The notes beneath the pieces are model-generated. The model did no database searches. It had not been told where the DNA came from and saw nothing but the letters and a program-made list of their open reading frames with translations. A DNA stretch of 64,000 nt, taken from positions 25,202,906 to 25,266,905 of the forward strand of contig CM040745.1 of assembly GCA_022829145.1 (NCBI GenBank). The letters run 5' to 3'. The DNA comes from Albula goreensis (lineage: Eukaryota; Chordata; Actinopteri; Albuliformes; Albulidae). Positions within the stretch are counted from its first letter, which is position 1. Each line of letters starts with the position of its first letter. The position numbers and the translations under genes were made by a program. Below, piece after piece: positions 41,601 to 53,600 of the stretch.

Positions 41601-44600
41601 GTGTTTCACTCTGTGTGCTATGACAAACTGAAGCTAGTACAGCCTTTGGCAAACCCTGAATCTCGTTGCTGAATGATTTGACCAGGTGACAACACATTGT
41701 AATGGATGAAGAAACAGAGCTTGTTTACTTGGCTGAAATGTAGAATAAAATGGAATGCTAATATATCTTCCTTCAACTACACATTGTCATACTCATAGGA
41801 GAGTAGCAACTAATAAGAGCTGTCTAATGTCATCTTGGGTCAGTCTGTGATTTTAAGCTGTTGTTAAAACCATGTCCTTACAGGGTTTAAGTGCAAATTA
41901 AATCCCCTTTCACACACTGCAACCCTGAAGTTTTCTGGACATTACCTGGAGGAGCTGTACATGTGAATGCAAATGTTGCACCGGACATTTACCTGGCCGG
42001 CTCCCTAGTACAAAGTCTGGGTAATGTCCGGTTGAGCCCATGTGTGATTTACAGCAGGTAAATCTCCAGAGAATACATGGTGAGCGAGTCGGTGTGTTGA
42101 TGCCATTTCTGTCATGCTTCGTGATGTTTTCTGCTTGCCTGTATATTGCTTTCCACTTCTTGATATTGCGTGTACGTCCAAATGCATGTAGTATTGGTAT
42201 CAACGCAAAAACATCATTCATATCATATCATCATTATGGATGAGTCATTAGTCCAGGCCCTACCCAGGCCCCATGCCTCACATAAACCAAACAGAATATT
42301 TCCAGCTAGGTGAGATCTTGTCTGACACTGAAAATTTCTGGTTGTGTGCTACATAGGTGAAAGGGCAACTCCAGGTAATGTCTGGACCTCATTCTCCGGA
42401 CATTTTCCGGAGTTCATGGGTGAAAACGGCGTAAGTGACAGTCTTTACTGTGCAGTGAACATAATGGATTTTCTTTCATTTGTATGCATACAATATTGGC
42501 TGCATTCTTCACATGCATAGATAACAAGCTTGTGTGGCACACACGCAGGTAACAAGCTTTATTAAGAGTTTTGTAATGGCAGTGAACAGGTGTAATTTGC
42601 TAATGCTGCATCAAATGCTGTAGTGAATGTGAACAGAGGGAACAAAAGTCAGTGAGAGTATTAATAAAGGTAATTGTATACAAGAGTTTAGCACAAGGTA
42701 TTAAAAAAAGCACATAGAGGACAGTTCTTTCTGTCTTACTGCATGAGCTTGCCGTATACATTGTATAAGGTTTAAAGTTGAAGTGCACTTGTCACTGATA
42801 ATTGGTTTTGACCTTTAGCATGTCCTGTATATTTGTCATTGTTTGACTAGCAATATTTTTGAAGTATGAGCAAACCTTACGCTTGACAGAGTTGCCCTTT
42901 CAAAGTGAATATTCCCCTTCAGGGAGTATCTTCAAGCCAAGATATGATTGCTTAATTAATAGTCTCTTTGTCTTTACAAAATGTGGGTTTGACCCAAGAT
43001 GCTTCTGAAATGTGTACACTATCAAACTCAGTTGTTGTGGTTGCAAATTGAGAAAACATCCTAGCTAATACATAATTGATTTAACCAATTGCCTTTGCTT
43101 GCCATTTGTCTTCCCATTGACCAAATTGGCGGTGGTGGCAGAGTGTATTGAAGATTGATTCCCATGGGCCAGACATATTTGTGTGTTATTTGCTGTTTTG
43201 GGTGAAGGCTGCTAAAATTTGGATTGGTGACAAAAGGAAGTAACAGACTTCATTAGCATACGAATGCATTCCCCCTGAGAAAACTGATAAATATCAGCTC
43301 ATCTTCATTGCACACCCTTTTTTCAGGCTTTGAGACTGAGGAACAAGGCTATGTATTATCTTAGATTTGCATTGTAAGTAAGCAGGCTACTTTCTCACCT
43401 CCATTCAGTTCCTATTTAGCTGAAGAGAATTTTTTAATAAAATACACATCATGGCTTGCTTTGTTACCATTTTGACTCAAACCTAGAGCACCTGTACCTT
43501 GATAATAATCATTTATAAACAGCTTAATTGGAGGGGGGGCATTGAGGGTCTTTCATACTTTGAAAAAACAATTACTATATCTACAAAGTGTAGAAGAGTT
43601 TATCTTTGACAAAGTATGAAAGAGCCTCATCAGTTTTAACAGTGGGAGCCACCCAGAGATTGACACGGACCAGTTTCAAGTAAATTATAGAAAAAGGTAC
43701 TGTTGCATAGGGGTTGTTAACTAAAGTTCCAAAACAAATTCTGGGTTTCACTTTCATCTGACTCTTGTTGTTACTTACTTATTTTCCTTTGGTGGTCAGT
43801 GGTGATCAATCTATTCAATAAAATTTAATTCAGTGGCTTAAGGATTCATGCTTGAAACATCGCTTTGGGTGATGAAGTTATGGTATAGTCTGTATAAATA
43901 GGTGACTCCTATTTGCTGCTCTGCAAAAAAAAAAACAACAAAATCAAGGATGCTGCCAGATCTGTTGTCCTGTTTGCCCTTATTCTGGTGCTCAGTGGGA
44001 AACAACATGAAACATCCATGCACTCCAGTAAACATATTTTCAAAAGCATCCTTTTGACACACAGTTGTATGTAGTTGTGCTGCAAGTCAGCATTTCTTGC
44101 ACATCTGTCACAGACAGATAGCAGGAACCTGATCAGCCTGATGAGTCACTAAGGCGCAGTGGGAATGGGCTAATCGTGTGGCTCCCAGCAGGCCGGGCCC
44201 GCAGGACTACAATGCACAGGCAACACATTTGTGGTGAGAATTTGATTTCAGTTTGCTAAATGTGTCACTGTGCGATTGGCTAGGGCTTGAGCTGGACACT
44301 TCACCCAGGAAGCCTACAATGCATTTGTCCAGGTCTGTGTTAACAGCTTCCTTGTTGATCCATGAATTCTGTATTGTTAAGAGATTGAGAGAGAACAGAG
44401 TGGAATAGAGCCAGCAATGTCAAAATAGATTCTGGCCCAAAGCAAGATGGATGGACACATGGGTAGTAGATTGTCCAGAAACTTGATGTAATATAAGAGC
44501 ACATTTACAGTGGTATTACTTTGTGCATCCCTTCATCATTTAGGTGTAACTAGCCTTTTTCATGTAGATATAAATTGCATGTTGCAGAGATTAGAGTTGA

Positions 44601-47600
44601 CTTATCTGGTTGAAACAAGTTCTCAGTTTCTACTGCGATATCTTGGTTGGCCAACATTGTGTTGTTGTTCCACTTTTAGAGGACTATACCAACTCTTGTA
44701 GTATTTTAGATGGTTTGTTTGGTTGTCACAGTTTTAATAGTGACATGATTTAGGCCCGTGTATGTAGTAATCCTGCAGGCTGAGTCCAGTAGCATGGAAG
44801 GTATGTGTTAGTAGCTGATGTATCTGTTTATTATGTGATTCAACACTGCTTATTCTATCACTTTATTCATTGTACACTGTAGAAAGAACCTGACACTGTT
44901 ACTGCTGGTATGTACTGCAAGTGCTACCATGCTCCTCTGTCTGCACCGAATCACATATAGTAGACATTAACATTTGGCCTGTAATTCATTTCTTTTATAA
45001 GTTGTGAATTTAAATGATAGATACAAAGGCTTGAATGTAATGATATTTTCTCAGCTGAACTTGCTGACTTCACCGCAGTGCCCACTCTACTGGCTTTGGG
45101 AGGAGAGGCTGAGCATGTGACTCCTCTGATGCACGTGATGACAGTTCTCGCTTCCATACACACTGCACACTACTCACACACTGCCGATGACCTTGGAGGA
45201 TGACATAGTCAGTGTACCCTCAGTTTGTGCTGCCACAGGTGCCCAGCTTGGTATGGTATTGGGTGGTATGGCGACGAGACCAACGAGGGCATCTTGGCCG
45301 GCAACGGCAAGACCGGGATTCGAACCCCAATCTCAGGGCTCCCAGGCAAGTGTCTAACCCTGTGAGCCACCTGGAGGCTCCTGTAGTGATATTTTCATAA
45401 TTTCTGGTTGATTAAAATGAACATTGTTTAAATCTGTGTGAATGGAAATCATTGGTGAATGTTGGCCAGTAATCTGTGGTTGGAGTTTGTAAGTAAAGAC
45501 AACAATAATATTTTTGTAGCACGAAAAAGTATTTCAGACCTCAGCAGCTCGAAGACAATAGCTTGTAAGTCCCACTTGTTTTTGCTGCTGTACTACAACA
45601 CCCAGAAGAATTTAGAATGTGTGAATCATTAACATTGATGCTTGCTGTCATCAGTTACATCCCAAATGTAACCCAGCAATCCCTTGACATTCCAATATCT
45701 ATCTTACACCACATACAGTCACCATTGAAGAGCATAGCCTTATCTTGCATAGCAAAAGATTTGTAGAATTCACTCCTTGGCACAGGCCTAGACAGTTAAT
45801 AAAGGGTAAATACTCATGCCTTTAAATATACCATAGCCTTGCATTTTGTTTGCATTTTTCATTCATGATTCAAATGAGTTAAAGTAACAATTCAGTGACA
45901 ATACATCTGTCATGGGAAGGTTGAGTGATGAAATCTTGAAATTTACACCTGAGAAACATTGAAAATATTTTTTTCAACCTTGAAACTGGAAATAAAATTC
46001 AGTCCTTGCAAGTGCAAGTATCAGGTTCATTAGTTACCACAATGGCATCTGTCAAGCCAGTAAATGTTATAATGTTATCTGTGAGGTGTCATAATTTGTA
46101 TCAGAACTAGTGTAGAGTGTATGGCATGCTGCAGTGTGCAGTAATTGTTTAACCTCACAGCAAAGGAGTAGACAGCCTTCATCTGGCACCCATTTAAAAA
46201 AAAAAAAAAAAAAAAAAAAACACAGTGCGTGTTTGACTGGTGCCGCGTGTGATTGGATTCCAGAAGTCATTATGATCCCCATTTCTCTCTGCAGCCATCT
46301 GTGGGCTGTTGAGGATATTCTTTCCCCAGCGCTAATGTTTTTTGGTTGTTCCCTGTGTGTGGTGGCTGGCTGTGTTGCCAACTGGGGGATCTTCTGCAGC
46401 CAATCAAGCGAGGGAGCCTCCTGCAGCCTCAATCCTCTTAAGTGTATTATTTTTTTCTGTTGCAGTAAAATCACAGGGAGAGCAGCGCTGAACTCAGCCA
46501 GGCTCTGTCTACTCCTCACACTGCTTGGGAAAATCTCTGTGGCACTCTTGCTTAAGCGTGCCATCCTTCTCAATGTGCACTCTTCATTTATTGTTAGGCT
46601 CTGATTTTCAGACATTGCTACCTATTTCTCCTTTGTTATTCCAAGCTGTGTGAATGTGCACACTGTTCCCTGGGCTGTGGGATGCAACTTGCAAAGTCTC
46701 TGTGTCAATTACTGAGGTCTCTACAATCTAAGTAGGAAAATGGTGAAGCTATTGATTAAACTGATGTTAAGTTTTGTTTGAGAAGTTAATGTTGCCATGT
46801 TCCTTTGAGAGAGAATTTGTAAATTAACCTGTAACTAATAAATAATGATTTTTAGAATTATTATTGCTAACAGTGTCGTCTGTACCACAGAATTTGTTTC
46901 TTATTTCAGAAAGTTCCCTTTTTACTTTCTTATTATGACTCTCAGTTTGATAGTTCCTTCATTCATTCTGTGCTCCCCCTCACTTTAGGAGCAGGAAGTG
47001 AAATTGCAACATATTGAGGGCGGTCAGAATCTATAAGAAGATGGGCTAGTAAAGGCATTCTGAGCACCCCTCTGGGTCTGATCTCACGTTCACTGTAATG
47101 GAAGTCATTGTGGATAGAAAGAAAATGAATAGTTTTTAATTGTATGGCATGGCACAGAAGGAAATACAATGGTGAAGCCCTAATCACTAAGGTCAATGTG
47201 ATCCTTACCCAATGCAGGAAGAATTTCTGTTGAAATGTTAGGTACTACCTAATTGCCTCATGAACTTCTGCATCACGAATGTTCATGTTGCTATGCAGAA
47301 ACTATGACATGTACTTATCAAGCTGTCATACTTTTTCCACAAGCTAGGAATCTTGTGAGGACAATACAATATATCTAATCTAATCTCATTTAATCTGATC
47401 TGTTCGACTTCCAGTTATTGGTATCACTTGCTGATGGTTCTTGTCATCAGCTCTGTAGGTCAAAGTGCTTCTTGATAGTGAATCCCTGAGTTCTTATACT
47501 TTCAGAGTTATCCCAAAGTAAACATTTTTCCCTCAATCCACATTCCTGCCTTGTCATGCTTTTGACATGGTCCACTTCTGTTCACGGGCCAAAAAAGAGC

Positions 47601-50600
47601 CATTCCCCAAAATTTCACAAAAGGTGAATTTTAAATCGGTTAAAATACCATGTTCTGTTAGTGTTAAGCATAAAATACTTCCATGTTATTATAAAAACTG
47701 AATGCAGAATATATTCATAACTCACTGCTTGAAATGGTTAAACAGTGTTTACCATTACCCATTTGCATTCAGTTACATGACTCAGCACTTGACACTATTT
47801 TTGACTACAGTTGTGTATTTTGAAATGTCTAATAATTTTGGAAAATGGAGGTTCCATTTGTTAGTACAATTCTGTGTTAAAAAAAGTCGGGTCCTAGAAT
47901 TGATCACATCAAAATCTACACTGTAGTCAAATTAAGTGAAAGAGGACAAATTATAAGAATTCTGTCTCATCCATTTATGCAATAATGGACTAATTTTATC
48001 ACTAGATAATGGATGTTAATGGGGAATAGTATTTAGTTAGCAATTGTCTGACCAGTAATTCTTTAATGTTCAATGAATTATTCATAATTTAGCAAGTAAG
48101 AAGCATGCACTTTTCATTTCACAAGTTAAAGTTCCATTTGGTCAACTTCCCCATGTCTCCAGTTGTCATCTTGTTTTTCTTTTGTCAGCATAAATTGAAC
48201 TGTAGCAGGATTAAGGTCATAAGTTTTTATGTGATGCAACTGCAACAAAGAGTGTTCATGACAATGCTGTTGCCACTAGCTTCAGTGTTTTAAGAATCAT
48301 CTTCAGGGCATCTTTGTCAAGGTGTACTATTGTGTAGAAACTTTTACCGGTCAGTGAGTCTGTCTCTCCTAACCTGTTCATTTAGCATCAAAATACCTTT
48401 TCTGATGTGACCTGTGACGTTAGTCATGCTGTATGTGATTAGGGAAAATATGATTCTGGCAGGTAGTGGCAGCTGTACTTCTGTAACAGAAGCAAGTACT
48501 TGGCAGACAATGACAGGGACAGCCAGGCTTGAGACAGTGAGATCAAAAAAAGTAAGAGCAGTACTCTATTATATCTTTGTCATTTTTGTGTTGAGTAGTG
48601 ATGTGGCCTAGGTTGATCAGAATCATCAGAAGTTGAAACAGAATAGCTCCAACAGAAATCTCCTTGCTCTTTTATTTACATTTTTTTTCTTGGTCAGCTT
48701 GCAATGCTATAGGCTACTGCATATTTCCAATACTGCCCAGTTGATAAAGTAAACTTAAATGTTAACTTTTTATACAGATGATTGTGTGGATTATACTTAG
48801 TGAGTCAACCTTTTCTTGTAGGAGTTCACTTGTCTTTTTAGGGGTAATTAAATATTATTCTATCTATCATTCATCTATACTTAGTCTTATCTTTTTTGGC
48901 AAGGAATTACACATTTTGGCAAAATTTAAGTTTAGGAGCATAGAAATTCCATATCAGAGGTCAAGGGATATCTTTTTGCATTATTGGTAGGTGATTCAAC
49001 AATTAACAATCTATCTGCTAGAAGACTGCTAGAATTGGCCAGACAGTGTACCCAAGAGCACATTGACTAATGAAGACATCAGCTTTTCAGGCTTGAGAGC
49101 ACTGCTAATCCTCTTTGGGGTATTTCTATTGCCACAGCATTGCTTCTCTATTTATCATTAGTTCATACAAGTTCATAGATCAAGAATATGGAGCAGGGTA
49201 ATGAAACCTGTAGTAATACAGATAAATAGTGAGCTTTTGTGGATTATCATATAATTGTTTGAGTATAACAATAATGATGAATGCCACATAGTTATGAAGT
49301 TTATAAATAAAAATTTGTCTAAGAAGCATCATCATTTGCATGTTTGTCCAACCTGACTGTTTCCCTAGGTTGTATTAATTCTTCATTTTTATTGGGAGCC
49401 CCCGTTCTTATGTGGACAAATTTGTTTGCACATGTATACTGATGTTTTGTCTGCATGTTGAAAAATGCCTTAACAGTAAGACTTGTCAGGCACTCTGCAC
49501 AGTGAGTGTTTTAGTCATCATGGTTCAACATATCAAACTGAAGGTGAAAGGAGTCCCTTTTACAAAGTAAACAGCAGAGCCTGTTTCTCCAGCGCGCCCC
49601 TTGACAGGTACTTGGTGTTGGCAGTTCATACCTCATCTGAGCTCTGCTGTGTCTCTTCCAGACGGATTCCCTGGATGGGGCCTTTTCCGTGCCAGACATC
49701 AAACTCCACTGCAACCCCTCGGCTTTCAATGTCTTCTGCAACGTGCGGCATTGCGTGCTGGACTGGCAACAGAGGGAGGCCTCCCTGGCCCTGGCTTCTC
49801 GCAACTCTGTGCAAAGCGGGGACTCAGACAGTGAGGAAGAGGAAGAGTCCCGGGAGCCCACCATCAAGCTGCCCAAGGTCAGTGCGGGACATCTCTCACA
49901 CCGCCAAAAATCAATCAGCCATCCTGTTTTTAAAGCAAACCAGGTTCAATGGTGTTCATTGACTGACAATGATTATATTTTATGTTCAGAGGAGCTGCCA
50001 TTTCCTCTAGAAATGGTACAGAAAAGGTGAAGACATGCCACTGTCACACAGTTCAGTTTGCATATTTTTATTTTGTAAGAGGAAAGACTGAGACCTTATA
50101 ATGATTAAATTAAGTGGAACTAAATGTTAGTAGGATTATAGGGAAATTGCCATCCTTATGATGGAGAGTAAAATGCACTTATAATTGCTTTATTTCTGGA
50201 TTGTGTGATAATGTTGATAAGAAAGATCAATACTTAGCTGTGCTTTATATTGTTGTCTCCACGAAAAGATAAAAAAGATCAGAGTGGATCTTGTGCTTAG
50301 CAGGGGAGTCTCCGAAAGCTTGCAGCCCCCTCAAGGTTAAAGCTGGACATGTTTTCCGGAAAGCTGATGATCGTGTATAAAAAGCCGTAGTCTGGTGAAC
50401 TGAGGGTCAGCGATTAGCAGGGCTTTAGAGACTGTTTTAATAAACAGCTCTTAGCAAAGTGTAGCTTTCAGTGAGTCCCCAGATGTGTACAAATTAGAAG
50501 AGACTGGCTGTTCTGTGTGCTGTTTGGTCAATTACACTCCAATTAACTTTAAAACTGTTCCCCCAGTGCTTATAGGCGGTTGTTTTGGGATTGTTCTGGG

Positions 50601-53600
50601 ATTAAGAATGATTTCACAAAGTAATCAGGCCAACATTTATGTGGTCACAGACGTACATTGACATAAAGGGGCACTTTGCAGATTCTTCCCTTCTGCTGGT
50701 GCTTCAGGCCATGAAATGCAATGGCTTAAATGCACAGCCTTATGAGCTCCATGGTAATTAACTTGATACTAAATATCAGAGACTTGCAAATATTGTCTCT
50801 GCCTCTGATGAAGGCTGTACTGTCTGTATTGGCATCACATAGCACCACAGTGACTATAGGAACACAAATCACACACAGCCCAGCCTTGTCTCACCATGAT
50901 GGAAGGGGGTTGGGTGAGAAGGACTAATCCGTTCAGCAGGATACATGGCGGGTGCAGTACAGGGATATGTGAATGTCACCGAAAAGATGCTTATTAATGA
51001 GTCTGTAAGACTAACTTAACAGGTTTAGGTTTAGTACTGTGAGCATACCATAGACATACCAATCATACAATAATAAATAATTGTGAAGTGAATCAAAGAA
51101 AAACCTATAATCTTGTGCATCATTTCTAAATACATAAGAACCCTTGATCAGAATTTTATGCTCCAGTTGGAGTTGTGATTTCAAAGTCAACGGAAGCATA
51201 AACTATTTATGTATTTTTCAGAGCAACTGAACAGCTTCAGCATCCTAACTAGCTATCAGTTTGTATGATTCTGCTTGTAATTCGCTGCCCAGCTTTCCAG
51301 GAAAGAGAAATAGGCTGTACCTTCTGCAGGCAGCAGTACATGGAGAAGAACAAAACGAGCACTTTGCTCTGATTAGGGGGGACATTAGACTCTTAAAAAC
51401 AAACCGGGACGCAGCTGTTCCCTGGCAGAGCTGGAAGTAAGGATATCATTAAAAGACCCTGTAAGAAGTTATGCATTAAATGGCTGCAGTTGACATAGGC
51501 TTAGTTGGAGGAGTCTGGACATTACTTACGTCTGTCATGAGAATGTTTTTCACATGCAAGGGATAGGTCTTCTTCAACCAATGAGAAAGCGGTCTCCGTT
51601 GAAATGATCAACTATGTTACCCTTTCTTTGTATAACCTGCCTACTTCTCAACAGAATAAAAAGTGTCTGTTGAGTTGGAATGGTTTGTACATTGAAACTG
51701 CTGTCCTATGAGGTCTGTGATACTGTATTTGTGTCATAGACCTCATTTTTGCCCTGTTTTACTTATTAAAAATACATTTTGAAAAAGGTCATAGATATTT
51801 CACTGGATATACGTAACATCCTTTTTCCTCATTTTTCACTTGCATCAGCACACAGTGATATGTGGTACAAATAGTGTGAATATTGCATAGCTTTTCTTGT
51901 TCCATTGGCCCAGTTTGTTCACAACTCCGAGTAATAATGTCTCATAGAGGGAAGTCCCACATGACAAAGGACCTAAAAAAAAAAAAAAAAAAAAAAAACA
52001 GTGTTGGAAGATATTGGCCCATAATTCTTAAAATCCACATCTTTGTTTTTCATGGGAATGATTAATCATTTCATTGCACTGGGATAACATTATAAATTTG
52101 AGTTTTTTTTTTAAAATTTGAATATTTTTCTTTATCAATCTCTCATTTTCTGACCCTCTATGGGATACTGGATTCAACCAACATGAAAAGGAAAGTAACA
52201 GCATGAAAATATAAATCGGCTGTGCTTGCTGATGCAGGTCCCTTGAATATGCATTAATTTAATGTTGTACTGTTTTCCATTTCATGACCTCAGAAGTACT
52301 TATGAATCATTATTAACTATTGCATTATCATGTACTTGACTTTCAAGACTGACCTGACACACTGTGTTATCCTTGTTGTGCCCTCTACAGTAGTGGATGT
52401 AACATAATCACAGCACAGTGAATAGATGTACCCTGGGTGCAGGTTATGAATCAGATAAACATAACATGCTAACTGAAGCGAAAGGTATCAAAAATGTTGT
52501 ATTCTGACATTTTTATTCCACATTTTCTTGTCAGTTTTATTTGTTTTAACTGGATATTATTAATCCTGTATGTATCTTAAGCTTCTCTGTGGGAATGAAA
52601 ATGGGTCCACTTTTACCATCTCTACTGAATAATTAATCATTCAACTCACACTACTACTGAGTGACAGTAATGATAATAGCAACAATGACAGTGGCGCTAA
52701 TAATTTCAGAAATATTAATGAGAGAGTGAGAGTAAGAAAGCGGCATTGCCAGGAACTGTGTTAGTAACAGTAGCCATGGTGGTGATAACAGCAGTGGCAG
52801 TGATACTGTGTTCTTCTCTTCAGATTATCGGCATTGGGCTATGTGGCGTGTTTGAGCTCATCAAGGAGACGCGCTTCTCGCACCCTTCACTGTGCCTGCG
52901 CAGCCTGCAGGCCCTCCTGGACATGCTGCAGGGACAGCAGCCAGAGGGCTTCCAGACAGAACCACCGGACGTGCTGGGTGCGTGTCGACTGGGGAAAAAT
53001 CCAACCCCAAATAGCCTTCAGAGCAATAATCAGCAACTAATGACAGCCTGTTATCCGCCTTCTGCAGAATCCCTGTTCCACCTGCTGCTGGAGACAACCG
53101 TGCGGAGCACGGGGATGAATGACACAACAGGCCAGGCCCTGACGGCACTGTCCTGTGCCTGCCTCTTCAGCCTGGTTGTTTCCTGGGGGGACACAGGAAA
53201 AATCCTGCAGGCCGTGTCTGCCATCCTCACCAACAACGGCAGCCATGCGTGCCAGACCATCCAGGTTAGCAGCTGCACTCGCACTCTAAATAAAGGTTAT
53301 CAGTTGTACCAACAGTCTGCATGCAGAGGAGCAGTTTAACTGTCACCCAAATAGGACAGAATTTATACTGACCTGCTCCATACAGGAGAGCACTTTTACT
53401 GATGCACTACACTCCTGCTCTTTCTCATGATTTTTGGTGATTTCAGCATTTATGTATTTGTTTAAGTAACTGATTAGCTTTCAGAATTCACATACCTTGG
53501 TTCCAAGGCTTAAATCTTGTGGTGATTAGTAAGAATCCAGTAAAACCTGCAGACACTGCAGTCTTTGATTTTAGTTTGATACCTGTGTTCAACTTAGATA

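Larger units (their letters stand above)
39698..49661 (+). other. mycbp2: mycbp2 intron 2 (10.0 kb)
   Basis: It contains a compound palindrome (39959-39996), a Tc1 relic (40130-40660), an inverted-repeat element (41904-42431), a 19-base-arm hairpin (43544-43628), a SINE (45246-45382) and a poly-A run (46196-46220). No exon is supported. Confidence 0.8.

Noticed and set aside
45300..45375. A functional tRNA gene
   Set aside because: A- and B-box-like sequences are present on the minus strand, but I could not form an acceptor stem and anticodon arm. A SINE head explains it better.
49511..49876. 121-codon minus-strand frame
   Set aside because: It is the shadow of mycbp2 exon 3 on the opposite strand.
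52861..53284. Several minus-strand frames
   Set aside because: Shadows of mycbp2 exons 4 and 5; the plus-strand product is unambiguous.
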